Shown: positions 32,928 to 41,779 of the stretch, one piece after another
Layout: the number at the start of each line of letters is the position of its first letter
Numbering within the stretch: position 1 is the stretch's first letter
From: Kribbella pittospori
Lineage (GTDB): Bacteria; Actinomycetota; Actinomycetes; Propionibacteriales; Kribbellaceae
DNA: 64,000 bases
Direction: 5' to 3'
Assembly: GCF_004331465.1 (NCBI RefSeq)
Contig: NZ_SJKB01000001.1
Location: 620,001 to 684,000 of the forward strand
Made by a program: the position numbers and the translations under genes
Notes under the pieces: model-generated
The model's input: only the letters and a program-made list of their open reading frames with translations
Database searches by the model: none
Told to the model about the DNA's origin: nothing

Positions 32928-34889
32928 TCAAGACCGGAATCGAAATGTGCTGACCGCCGGGCCGTCCGCCGTGAGGTTTCCGGTACCGACGAGGGTCGTG
33001 ATCGGCACCTTGTGCCCGAATCGCGGTGAGTACCAGCCCAGCAACGGATCGTCGTCACCACGGTGCGCGGACCAGCTCAGTCCGGCCGGCAACTCGACGA
33101 CGGCCGAGCCGTTCGGCCACTCCAGCCGCCCGGTCGCCCCGTCCAGGTCGACGGTCACTTCCGGCCCGAGATGCCACGCGATCCGTACGCCGGCCTGCGC
33201 ATCGAGCCGGTCCTCGACCCGCAGTACTCCGTGATCCAGTACGGCGGTTCGCCGGTGTGTCACCGGGTTGTCGCCGGATCGGTAGCCGTCGTGTTCGGCG
33301 TCCCACGTCGCCACATCACCATCGGCGGCGTACCGGCGTACCCGGCCTGTTGCCCCGCGCAACCAGAGGAACGGACCGCCTTGGTCGGACTGCTCGGAGC
33401 CGGATACCTCGACGGTGTTGTGGGCGATGGTCGAGCGGAAGTAGTTCCGCCAGGCTTCCTCGCCGTGATAGCAGTACGTGCCTGGGTCGGCCAGGACGTC
33501 GACGCCGCCGACCCGGACCTCGAGTGAGAGCGCGTCGCAGTGTGCGTGCGCGGCGATCGAGAGGAAGCCGTGTGGGCCTGCGTCGGCTCGGCACCAGATC
33601 TCTGGCCCAGCGTCGCGGCTGCGCAGGATCGTCAAGCCGGCGTCCTCGAAATGCTCTGGGCGTTCGGCTGGACGATCGGATTGTCGACCGTCTACAAGTG
33701 CACCGACGAGGGCCGCGGTCGCCGTGACCGGGACCTCGGGCCACCAGGGCGCGCGACCGACGACGGCGGCGCCGAGGGACAGGAACGCCCACCAATTGCT
33801 GACATTCGGCGGATCCAGGACCAGCACCATGCCCTCGTCGTCGTCGCCCTGGCGTGGCGGCCGCAGGGTGTTGTCGACAATCGCCGCGGCCACATCGATC
33901 GTGCGGGTCAGCAGTGCCCAGGTCTTCTCGGTCAGCGGATGGCCGGCCGTGTCCGCTTCGAGTGCGGCGTACAGGCCGAGCTCGGAGACGAAACGGTGGT
34001 AGTCGGTCGCGAGTTCGCGGTTCACGCCGGACGGGAAGGTGTTGGCGTCCAGTTCGCTCTCGAGGAGCGCGGCCGCTTCGTCGCGCCAGTGCGTGCTCTG
34101 GGTGAACCACGGGAACGCGCAGGCACCCACGAGTTGCCCGGCGGCCTCGGCGATCACATGATTGTTGGCCGACGAACCGCGGCTGCGGAAGGCGGCCAGG
34201 TAGCGCTGGTGCCAGTAGATCTGCCGGAGCGCGAGTTCGTTGTGCTCGAACAGATCGGTGACCTCGGGCCAGTCGTTCAGCAGTCGCCGGATCCAGGTCC
34301 AGCTGATCAGCCGGATGCCGATCTCGATCCCGCTCGCCCAGTGCACACCGGACAGGAACGGGTTGGACCGCCACCAGTCGTTCAAGTGCTCGGCGACGCG
34401 GTCGGCGTACGCGTCGTCGAGGGTCAGGTACCAGGCCGCGGCCAGTTGGGTCAGGTGGTGGTGCCGGGACAACTCCCAGACCTGCTTGACGTTCCCGACC
34501 AGTTCTTCGTTGCGGTGGTTCAGGCGGAACGTGTACTGCGCCGGGTCGGACCGACGGCCGGTGGTCGGGTCGCGGAACCAGTCCGGCGAGCGCAGATCCG
34601 TCCGGTCGGCGCCGAGTACCTCGAGCTTCCCGGCCATGATCGCGTCCGCGGTCGCGATGATCGCCTTGCGCGCTTCCTCCGGTACGGCGTCCGCCGCGTG
34701 CGACGGCAGCGTCGTACCGAAGGTCAGCTCCTTGCGCACCGGCGGATGCACCTGCACGTCCTGCCCGGGCCTGACCTGCTGATACGCCCAGGTGGTACGA
34801 CGTGCGTGGTCGCGGGTCCGCCAGGCCAGCTCGGTGGGGGACATCCGCCGCAAGCGGCGGACGTACCAACCCAGGGGCTGGCGGCTCAC
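32928..34889 (-). CDS. Heparinase II/III-like (alginate-lyase-like) protein
   Basis: 653 aa. An N-terminal alpha-helical toroid (about residues 90-380) holds HWASGIEIGIRLISWTWI and SRGSSANNHVIAEAAGQLVG. The C-terminal beta-sandwich has HAHCDALSLEVRVGGVDVL followed by DPGTYCYHGEEAWRNYF and STIAHNTVEVSG. Members cleave uronic-acid-containing polysaccharides by beta-elimination. No classical signal peptide is seen, which is usual for members in biosynthetic clusters. The GTG at 34889 overlaps the upstream stop. It forms a block with the two-domain oxidoreductase and asparagine synthase genes. Its role may be editing or turnover of the chain. Confidence 0.9.
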   Translation of the reverse strand: MSRQPLGWYVRRLRRMSPTELAWRTRDHARRTTWAYQQVRPGQDVQVHPPVRKELTFGTTLPSHAADAVPEEARKAIIATADAIMAGKLEVLGADRTDLRSPDWFRDPTTGRRSDPAQYTFRLNHRNEELVGNVKQVWELSRHHHLTQLAAAWYLTLDDAYADRVAEHLNDWWRSNPFLSGVHWASGIEIGIRLISWTWIRRLLNDWPEVTDLFEHNELALRQIYWHQRYLAAFRSRGSSANNHVIAEAAGQLVGACAFPWFTQSTHWRDEAAALLESELDANTFPSGVNRELATDYHRFVSELGLYAALEADTAGHPLTEKTWALLTRTIDVAAAIVDNTLRPPRQGDDDEGMVLVLDPPNVSNWWAFLSLGAAVVGRAPWWPEVPVTATAALVGALVDGRQSDRPAERPEHFEDAGLTILRSRDAGPEIWCRADAGPHGFLSIAAHAHCDALSLEVRVGGVDVLADPGTYCYHGEEAWRNYFRSTIAHNTVEVSGSEQSDQGGPFLWLRGATGRVRRYAADGDVATWDAEHDGYRSGDNPVTHRRTAVLDHGVLRVEDRLDAQAGVRIAWHLGPEVTVDLDGATGRLEWPNGSAVVELPAGLSWSAHRGDDDPLLGWYSPRFGHKVPITTLVGTGNLTADGPAVSTFRFRS

Positions 34890-37084
34890 ACCATCTCCGG
34901 ACGGCCGCTGGCCAGGCTCCGGTCGACGGCGATGGTCGCGCGGGTGGTGGCGATCAGGGAGTCGAACGAGATCGGCATCGGGCCGCCCGACGTGACCGCG
35001 GCGACGAAGCGTTCGAGCTCGACCCGCTGGCCCTTGTCGGTGCCGCGAGCCTTGCGGGTCGATGGCTTCCGGCCGGCCCAGACCGAGGCGCTCTGGAAGT
35101 TGTCCAGCCGGCCGTTGCGGCCGCCGCCGGTGATGTCCAGCGTCTCCTTCGGGAAGCGGGCGTTGCCGCCGCCGACGTACGTGATCTGGCCGGCCGAACC
35201 GTTCGCGAACCGCAGGGTGACGATGACGTCGCCGGCTTCCGGACCGGGTACGGCGTACACCTCGGTCGGCGGGCTGTTCAGCCACCAGGCCAGGGTGTCG
35301 ATGAAGTGACCGCCCTCGCCGCCGAACCGGCTGCCCTCCTTGTCCTGGTCGAGGTACCAGCTGGACGGATCGAGCCGGCCGGCGTTGACCAGGTAGCGCA
35401 GCGAGTAGTTGCCGCCCGGGTCTCCGAACCGGTCCCGCAGGTCGGTGAGCAGGGGAGCGAACCGGCGGTTGAACCCGACCATCAGCCGGTCGTTGCCGGT
35501 GGCATCGACCGTGGCGACGATTCGGTCCACGTCCTCGGTGGTCAGCGCCAGCGGCTTCTCCACGAAGACCGCCTTCCCGGTCTCCAACGCCCGGCACGCC
35601 AACTCCGCATGACTACTGTGCCGGGTAACCACAAACACCGCATCCAAGCTGTCGTCCGAGAGAACTTCGTTGGCGTCGGTGGAGAGCTGCTCGAACCCGA
35701 ACCTGCGTTGTGCGTTCGCGGCAGACAACGACTTGTTCGTCGCCACCCGCGCCAGGACAGCGTGCTCGTTCTTCTGCAGATGAGGCAGAAGCATGCTCGA
35801 CGCATAGTTCCCCGCCCCGATGAACCCCAACCGAGCTCCACCGGCGGAAGCCGGCCCCCCGGCCGGCTCCCGCCGGCGGGTAGTAGTAACAGGTACCGCT
35901 CCTGTGGTTTCCGTAGTTCCCGCGCCGGCGTCGGCGCTCTGCGGCGGCGTGGCGTTCGGGTACTCGAAGAGGAAGCCGACTCCGGGGAGGGTGCCTGTGC
36001 TTAGTTGTTGGTAGACGTCTGTGGCGTCGGCGATGGGGAAGGTGCCGGCGATCAGGGAGCCGATGTCCATTTGTTCGCGGGCGATCAGGTCGATGAAGCA
36101 CGCCAGGTTGCGGCGTTCGGTCCAGCGGACGTAGCCGGCGGGGTAGTCGATGCCCTGGAGTTCGTAGCGGTCGTCGTACCGGCCCGGGCCGTACGAGCGG
36201 GAGAACCGGACGTCGAGTTCCTTGTCGTAGTACGCGTTCCACGGCAGGTCGAGCCGGGTCTTGCCGATGTCCACCACCCGGGCACGGTCACGCGCCAGCC
36301 GGGCCGCGGTCTCCACCGGACCGTTGGAGTGACCACCGGCCGCCAGCAGAATGTGGTCGGCACCAAGCCCGTTGGACGCCTCGAGAATCGACCGCTCCAG
36401 CGACGCGATCCCCGCCTCGTCGGCGGACGAGCAGTGCAGCGCCCCGGCCTTCTCCGCCATCCGGCACCGGTCATCGACAGTGTCGATCCCGAACACCCGC
36501 ACCCCGGCCGCAACCAGTAGCCGCACAACCAACTGTCCGACCAGTCCGAGCCCAATCACCACCGCGGTATCGCCGAGCTGCACCTCCGACTGCCGTACGC
36601 CGTGCATCGCGATCGCACCGACCGTCGAGAACGCGGCCTGCTCCGGCGGTACGCCGTCCGGCACCGGCACGCACAGGTTGACCGGGATCCAGTTGTACTC
36701 CGCATGCAGCGCAAACTCGTTGCCCGCGGCAGCGACCAGCTGCCCGACGCTGAACTCCTCGGCCCCGGCGCCAACCTCGACAACCACGCCGCACAGCGAA
36801 TAGCCCAGCGGCGTGTACGAGTCGAGCTTGTTCATCACCTTCTTGTAGGTGTTGACCGCGCCCTGCTGGGCCACCGAATCCAGCACCTTGCGGACCTGGT
36901 CCGGCCGCGCCCGCGCCTTGCCGAGCATGGACAGCTTGGCCTCGCCGACCTTCATCAGCTCGGTGCCGGTGGAGATCAGCGAGTACAGCGAGCGGACCAG
37001 CACGCCGCCCGGCGCACAGGTGGGCGGAGGCACGTCCAGGACCGCGAGCTCACCGGACTTGTAGTTCTGTGCAACCTGTTTCAT
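34886..37084 (-). CDS. Bi-domain oxidoreductase: zinc-type alcohol dehydrogenase fused to Gfo/Idh/MocA
   Basis: 732 aa. Residues 1-360 form a medium-chain dehydrogenase with SLISTGTELMKVGEAKL and the nucleotide site VIGLGLVGQLVVRLL. After a Pro/Thr-rich linker (about 365-405), residues 410-732 form a Gfo/Idh/MocA domain with GFIGAGNYASSMLLPHL, GKAVFVEKPLALT and GEGGHFIDTLAWW. Fused proteins of this type are typical of polysaccharide clusters beside heparinase-like and asnB-like genes. They presumably oxidise or reduce a sugar intermediate; the substrate is unknown. The ATG start is at 37084 and the stop overlaps the heparinase gene. Confidence 0.92.
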   Translation of the reverse strand: MKQVAQNYKSGELAVLDVPPPTCAPGGVLVRSLYSLISTGTELMKVGEAKLSMLGKARARPDQVRKVLDSVAQQGAVNTYKKVMNKLDSYTPLGYSLCGVVVEVGAGAEEFSVGQLVAAAGNEFALHAEYNWIPVNLCVPVPDGVPPEQAAFSTVGAIAMHGVRQSEVQLGDTAVVIGLGLVGQLVVRLLVAAGVRVFGIDTVDDRCRMAEKAGALHCSSADEAGIASLERSILEASNGLGADHILLAAGGHSNGPVETAARLARDRARVVDIGKTRLDLPWNAYYDKELDVRFSRSYGPGRYDDRYELQGIDYPAGYVRWTERRNLACFIDLIAREQMDIGSLIAGTFPIADATDVYQQLSTGTLPGVGFLFEYPNATPPQSADAGAGTTETTGAVPVTTTRRREPAGGPASAGGARLGFIGAGNYASSMLLPHLQKNEHAVLARVATNKSLSAANAQRRFGFEQLSTDANEVLSDDSLDAVFVVTRHSSHAELACRALETGKAVFVEKPLALTTEDVDRIVATVDATGNDRLMVGFNRRFAPLLTDLRDRFGDPGGNYSLRYLVNAGRLDPSSWYLDQDKEGSRFGGEGGHFIDTLAWWLNSPPTEVYAVPGPEAGDVIVTLRFANGSAGQITYVGGGNARFPKETLDITGGGRNGRLDNFQSASVWAGRKPSTRKARGTDKGQRVELERFVAAVTSGGPMPISFDSLIATTRATIAVDRSLASGRPEMV

Positions 37085-37111
37085 GCCAGTCCTTCAGAGA
37101 GAGTCGAGCCG

Positions 37112-39031
37112 TCAGAGTGAGGTGATGGTCACGCCCAGGGAGCGCATGTGCCGGGTCCAGGTCTCCAGCGTCAGCAGCTGCCAGATCTGCTTCGAGTAGT
37201 CCTCGCGCCCGGCCCGCTCGTCGTCGACCAGCCGCTGTACGGCGGCCTGCTGGAGGAAGCCGCTGCCGACGAGTTCGCCGCGCAGCAGCGTGTCGTCGAC
37301 AAGTTCACGCAGGTCGTTGCGGACCCAGGCCCGCAGCGGCGCACTGAACGACGCCTTCGGCCGGTAGATGATCTCCTTCGGCAACCACGCCTCGGCTGCC
37401 TTCTTCAACGCGAGCTTGCTGACCCGGCGGTGGATCTTCTCGCTGCCCGGGATCGAGAACGCCGCGGCAGCGACGATCGGGTCCACGAACGGCGTCCGGA
37501 CCTCGGTCGACGCGGCCATGCTGGACCGGTCGGTGTAGGCCAGGTTCAGCCCGGGCAGGAACATCCGCGAGTCAGCCAGGCACATCCGGTTCACGTGATC
37601 GTCGAGCGTCGTGTCGTGGTAGATGTCGCTGTGCTCGGACAGCAGCTTCCCGACGTACGGCTCCAGGTCCGGGCTCAGCAGTCCGGTCAGCTGGTCACCG
37701 TCGTACATCGTGTAGCTGCGCCGGAACGCCGTCTCCTCCGGCAGATCCGCGAAGGTCAGGAACCGCTTCGCCCACCGGGCGTACCGCAGTCCGCGACCGT
37801 TCACCGTGACCGGCATCCGCCGTATCGCCGGGCCGATCAGACCGTTCCGCAGTACGCCGGGGAGCCGCTGGTACTGCGCTCCCATCACACAGGCGAGGTG
37901 TTTGCGGTAACCGCCGAACAGCTCGTCGGCGCCCATCCCGGACAGCAGCACCTTCACGCCGGCGGCGCGAGCGGTGTCGCACATCAGCAGCGTGTTGATC
38001 GCGGCCGGGTCACCGATCGGCTCGTCCAGCGTGTCGACAATCCGCGGAAGCAGATCGACCACGTCCGGCGCGATCTCGATCTCGTGCAGCTTGATGCCGA
38101 ACTGCTGCGCCACCTTGCGCGCATAGATCGCGTCGTCGGGCATCGCCTCGAGTCGCTGGTCCTCCGCGCGGAACGTGATCGTGTACGAGTCGACGCCAGG
38201 ATCGAGCCGCTTCGCCAGCACTGTGACGAGGCTGGAGTCGAGACCACCACTCAGGAACGTCGACACCGGCACATCGGCGACCATGTGCGCGGCGACCGAC
38301 TCCTCGATCACTGTCCGCAGGTCTGCCCGAGGCCCGGCGGCCGCTTGGGTCGCGATGTCGGTCACGCGCCAGTACGTCTCGTGCCGGCTGCTGCCGTCCG
38401 GCCGGAACTCCGCCCACGAACCCGGTGGCAGCTTCTCCACACCATCGATCGCGCAGCGTTGTTCGGGCAGCCAGTAGTAGAGCATCGACGCGATCAGCGC
38501 GCCGGGCTCGGTCCGAAGCTCCGATCCGACCGCGGCGACCAGCGCCTTCAGCTCGGATGCGAAGACCACGCCGCCCTCGCGGCGCAGGAAGTACAGCGGC
38601 TTGATGCCGAGCGGGTCGCGGGCCAGGTACATGCTGCCGCTGTCCTCGTCCAGCATCGCGAACGCGAACATGCCACGGAACCGCTTGAGGGCGTCCGGAC
38701 CCCAGCGGCGCCAGGCCTCCAGCACGACCTCGGTGTCGCCGTTGGTCCGGAACGCGACGCCGGCCTTGGACAGCTCGGCGCGGAGTTCCTTGTAGTTGTA
38801 GAGCTCGCCGTTGTAGCAGATCGTCAGGCCGCGCTTGGTGAACGGCTGGTCCGCCTCCGACGACAGGTCGATGATCGACAACCGGCGGTGCGCCAGGAAC
38901 GCCCGGACATCACCCTCGTCGAACGCGTAGACCCGGTCGGCGTCCGGACCGCGGTGCGCGATCCGGTCGCTCATCGTCTCGGCCAGCGCGAAGCCGTCGT
39001 GCTGCTGGTAGCAGCCGGCGATGCCGCACAC
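37112..39031 (-). CDS. asnB: Asparagine synthase (glutamine-hydrolysing)-like amidotransferase
   Basis: 639 aa. The class II glutaminase domain begins MCGIAGCYQ, with Cys2 as catalytic nucleophile after Met removal, and contains RRLSIIDLS and YNGELYNYKELR. The synthetase domain has SGGLDSSLVT (PP-loop) and LSGMGADELFGGYRKH. In a polysaccharide operon the enzyme may amidate a sugar carboxylate rather than make asparagine, which would fit the uronic-acid dehydrogenase upstream; that is inference. The GTG at 39031 follows the glycosyltransferase stop with one base between. All key residues are present. Confidence 0.92.
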   Translation of the reverse strand: MCGIAGCYQQHDGFALAETMSDRIAHRGPDADRVYAFDEGDVRAFLAHRRLSIIDLSSEADQPFTKRGLTICYNGELYNYKELRAELSKAGVAFRTNGDTEVVLEAWRRWGPDALKRFRGMFAFAMLDEDSGSMYLARDPLGIKPLYFLRREGGVVFASELKALVAAVGSELRTEPGALIASMLYYWLPEQRCAIDGVEKLPPGSWAEFRPDGSSRHETYWRVTDIATQAAAGPRADLRTVIEESVAAHMVADVPVSTFLSGGLDSSLVTVLAKRLDPGVDSYTITFRAEDQRLEAMPDDAIYARKVAQQFGIKLHEIEIAPDVVDLLPRIVDTLDEPIGDPAAINTLLMCDTARAAGVKVLLSGMGADELFGGYRKHLACVMGAQYQRLPGVLRNGLIGPAIRRMPVTVNGRGLRYARWAKRFLTFADLPEETAFRRSYTMYDGDQLTGLLSPDLEPYVGKLLSEHSDIYHDTTLDDHVNRMCLADSRMFLPGLNLAYTDRSSMAASTEVRTPFVDPIVAAAAFSIPGSEKIHRRVSKLALKKAAEAWLPKEIIYRPKASFSAPLRAWVRNDLRELVDDTLLRGELVGSGFLQQAAVQRLVDDERAGREDYSKQIWQLLTLETWTRHMRSLGVTITSL

Positions 39032-39032
39032 C

Positions 39033-40268
39033 TCAGGACCCCGTGGCCCGGGCCACGTCGCCGACCTCGCTGACGTGACCGGTCAGGCCGTCGTACACCC
39101 CGAGGTAGGCCTTCTGCTGGTGCTTCCAGGCGAGCACCTGCTCGACCCGTTCGCGGCCCAGCCGGCCCATCCGGCGGCGCCGGACCTCGTCGTCGAGCAG
39201 GTCGACGATCGCCTGCCCGTACTTCGCGACGTCGTTCGGCTCGACGTACACCGCGGCGTCCTCGGCGGAGACCTTGGTCTCGATCAGGTCGAAGGCGACG
39301 ACAGGGAGCTCGAAAGCCATGTACTCCATCGTCTTGTTCATCGTCGACACGTCGTTGAGCGGATTCTTCGGGTCCGGCGACAGGCCGGCGTCCGCGGTCG
39401 ACATGACCGCGCGCACCGTCTCGTCCGGCACCCGGCCGGTGAACTCGACGTGCTCGCCGAGGCCGAGCTCGTCCCGCAGCGCGACGACGTCGTCGAAGGA
39501 GTCACCGCCACCCATCAGCGTGAACGCGATGTCGGTCCGGCCGAGCTTGTTGACAATGTGATCCGCCGCGCGCACGACGATGTCGACACCGTCCTGCGGA
39601 CCCATCACGCCGATGTAGGTGACCAGGTAGCGGTGACCGCGACGCAGCGAGTCGTCCACCACGGACAGGTCGCGCTGCAGCCGGTCCGGGTCGGGCCCGG
39701 TGCGGACCACGGTCACGTCGTGGTTCGCCTTGCCGCTGCGCGTGATCGCGATCCGGCGGTAGGAGTCGTTGGTCGACGTCACGTGGTCGGCCTTGCGGTG
39801 CGTCATCCGCTCCAGGAACCGCAGTCCCTTGTACGGCAGGCTCGTCGTACCGCCGAAGCGGGACTGGAACAGCTCCGGGCACAGGTCGTGGTGGTCGAAG
39901 ACGAACTTGGTCCGGTCCAGCCGGCGCAGCAGCATCGCGATCGGCCAGAAGATGTCCGGCGGGTTGCAGGCCTGCAGTACGTCGAACGTGCCGGCCTTGC
40001 GCGCCCGCAGCACCAGCCGCAGCGTCGCCAGGAACGAGTACGCGTACTCCCAGACGAAGCCGATCTTGCTGCCGCCGGGCGCGTACGCCTTGTACTGGTG
40101 CACGGCCACCCCGTCGATGACCTGGTACGACGGGTCGCCCGGACCCTTGGGACAGACGACGGTCACGTCGTACCCGGACGCCATCAGGGCCTGGCATTCC
40201 AGCCAGACCCGGCGGTCGAACGGCACCCACAGGTTCTGGATGATGATCAGTACGCGCGGACCGCTCAC
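39033..40268 (-). CDS. Glycosyltransferase family 4
   Basis: 411 aa GT-B enzyme. The N-domain starts with RVLIIIQNLWVPFDRRVWLE and contains FVFDHHDLCPELFQSRFGG. The C-domain has YLVTYIGVMGPQDGVDIVV and NPLNDVSTMNKTMEYMAFEL, followed by PVVAFDLIETK in the nucleotide-sugar site. It is similar in style to WbuB-like enzymes of capsule and O-antigen loci. The GTG at 40268 overlaps the dehydrogenase stop as GTGA. It adds a sugar to the repeat unit; specificity is not readable. Confidence 0.9.
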   Translation of the reverse strand: MSGPRVLIIIQNLWVPFDRRVWLECQALMASGYDVTVVCPKGPGDPSYQVIDGVAVHQYKAYAPGGSKIGFVWEYAYSFLATLRLVLRARKAGTFDVLQACNPPDIFWPIAMLLRRLDRTKFVFDHHDLCPELFQSRFGGTTSLPYKGLRFLERMTHRKADHVTSTNDSYRRIAITRSGKANHDVTVVRTGPDPDRLQRDLSVVDDSLRRGHRYLVTYIGVMGPQDGVDIVVRAADHIVNKLGRTDIAFTLMGGGDSFDDVVALRDELGLGEHVEFTGRVPDETVRAVMSTADAGLSPDPKNPLNDVSTMNKTMEYMAFELPVVAFDLIETKVSAEDAAVYVEPNDVAKYGQAIVDLLDDEVRRRRMGRLGRERVEQVLAWKHQQKAYLGVYDGLTGHVSEVGDVARATGS

Positions 40269-41605
40269 CAGCCGACTCCTTCGTATCCGGGCAGCGCCTC
40301 GACGGCGTTGCCGAGCCGGCCGCTGAGGTCGATGGTCCGGGACGGTGGAGTGGTCAGCAGGGCGTCGATCGCGGCGGTGTCGGTGGCCGACACGATGGCC
40401 AGGTCGGCACCCGCGAGGGCCGCGATCGGGTCGTCGGTCAGCACCCGCTGCAGGTGCGGCAGCTTCGAGGTCACGTGCCGCAGGTTCGCGCCGACCAGGC
40501 GGCTCGGGTTCACGATCGCGTCGTAGATGCGCAGGTTGTAGCCCTTGCCGATCAGCCGTTCGGCCAGCTCGACGCTCGGGCTCTCGCGCAGGTCGTCGGT
40601 CGCGTGCTTGAAGCTCAGGCCGAGCAGTGCGATCTCGCGTCCCGGGCCGGCCACGACGCGGTCGACGACGTCACGGACGGTCAGCTCGTTGGTCGCCAGC
40701 GTGCCGGCGAGCAGCGGCAGGTCAGTGTCGTTGACCCGGGCCAGGTGCAGGACCGAGCGCAGGTCCTTCGGCAGGCACGAGCCGCCGAAAGCGAACCCCG
40801 GCCGCAGGTAGTACGGCGAGATGTTGAGGCTGGTGTCCTGGACGAAGATCCGCATGACCTCGCGCGAGTCCACCCCGTAGTACCGAAAGATCCGGCCCAT
40901 TTCGTTGGCGAACGACACCTTGGTCGCGTGGAACGCGTTGCAGGCGTACTTGAGCGCCTCCGCGGTCCGGATGTCGACAACCTGAACGTCGACCCCCAGG
41001 CCGCGCCGTTCGAAAATGAAGGCGAACAGGTCGGTCAGGGCGGTGCCGACCTTGGCGTTGCGTGTCCCGACGACGACGAAGGGTGGATCGTAGAAGTCGG
41101 CCAGCCCGGATCCTTCCCGCAGGAACTCCGGGCACATCGCCGTACCGAAGGTGAACCCCTCGGCGGCCGGTACTTCGGCCAGCACCCGCGCGACGACCTC
41201 GTCCACGGTTCCCGGCGGGACCGTGCTCCGGACCACGATGCTGTGGAACCCGGACTCCGGTGGCTCGGCGACATGCGCCGCCTCGGCGATGTCGCGGACC
41301 GCCCGCCGGATGTAGGTCAGGTCGGTACTGCCCGCCGCGGTCGACGGCGTCCCCACACAGATCAGCGAGACGTCGGCGCGTTCCAGCGCGAGTCGCGGAT
41401 CGGTGGTCGCGTGCAGTCTTCCCGCGGCGACCCCGTCCGCCACCAGTTCGTCCAGGCCCGGTTCGACCACCGGGCTGTGTCCCTCGGTGATCGGACCGAC
41501 CTTCGCAGTATCGACATCGACCCCCCAGACGTCGTGGCCGTTGGCAGCCAGGCACGCGGCCGTCACTGACCCCACATAGCCCAAGCCGAATACGGCAACC
41601 TTCAT
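40265..41605 (-). CDS. Nucleotide-sugar 6-dehydrogenase, GDP-mannose dehydrogenase-like
   Basis: 446 aa. The Rossmann start is MKVAVFGLGYVGSVTAACLA, the catalytic cysteine lies in FAFGGSCLPKDLRSV, and there is a C-terminal UDPG_MGDP_dh_C domain. CPEFLREGSGLADFYDPP and NAFHATKVSFANEMGRIF resemble GDP-mannose 6-dehydrogenase (AlgD) more than UDP-glucose dehydrogenase. The enzyme makes a nucleotide uronic acid in two NAD-dependent steps. The ATG at 41605 has GGGGGG upstream. It is the first gene of the long minus-strand operon and should supply the acidic sugar. Substrate choice between GDP-mannose and UDP-sugars is a reading by eye. Confidence 0.88.
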   Translation of the reverse strand: MKVAVFGLGYVGSVTAACLAANGHDVWGVDVDTAKVGPITEGHSPVVEPGLDELVADGVAAGRLHATTDPRLALERADVSLICVGTPSTAAGSTDLTYIRRAVRDIAEAAHVAEPPESGFHSIVVRSTVPPGTVDEVVARVLAEVPAAEGFTFGTAMCPEFLREGSGLADFYDPPFVVVGTRNAKVGTALTDLFAFIFERRGLGVDVQVVDIRTAEALKYACNAFHATKVSFANEMGRIFRYYGVDSREVMRIFVQDTSLNISPYYLRPGFAFGGSCLPKDLRSVLHLARVNDTDLPLLAGTLATNELTVRDVVDRVVAGPGREIALLGLSFKHATDDLRESPSVELAERLIGKGYNLRIYDAIVNPSRLVGANLRHVTSKLPHLQRVLTDDPIAALAGADLAIVSATDTAAIDALLTTPPSRTIDLSGRLGNAVEALPGYEGVGW

Positions 41606-41779
41606 AACGCCCCCCACAGGCTCATGACGCGGGCATCCCCCGCGTACGGCAGCAGCGCAGAGAAGAGCAGCCGCGGCCGCCGCTTGATACACACCGCCCG
41701 AAGAAATTGCGTGTATCAGGCGGCCCGGTCGCCGATCTGTATTGGGCGACAGACCAGTGCTGGGGTGAGGGAGCGACGG
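41606..41779. promoter_or_regulatory. Divergent promoter region of the two large polysaccharide operons
   Basis: The 174 bases between the divergent dehydrogenase and SDR genes must carry both operon promoters. The notable feature is an inverted repeat with 13-base arms at 41680-41692 and 41711-41723. TATTGG at about 41740 could be part of a plus-strand -10 box. No gene is seen. Confidence 0.6.
41680..41723. repeat. Inverted repeat in the divergent promoter region
   Basis: CCGCTTGATACAC (41680-41692) and GTGTATCAGGCGG (41711-41723) pair with a single mismatch around an 18-base spacer. The arms present GTGTATCA in both outward directions, as expected for an operator that serves two divergent promoters. 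Confidence 0.6.

Noticed and set aside
34890..35597. N-terminal extension of the heparinase-like gene upstream of 34889
   Set aside because: The extension overlaps the well-conserved Gfo/Idh domain of the preceding gene and reads as Arg/Pro-rich noise; the GTG at 34889 overlaps the upstream stop in the usual GTGA way.
37112..39031. The asnB-like gene as a plain housekeeping asparagine synthetase
   Set aside because: All catalytic motifs fit, but its place inside a coupled polysaccharide operon makes a dedicated sugar-amidation role at least as likely; the name is kept only as a family label.
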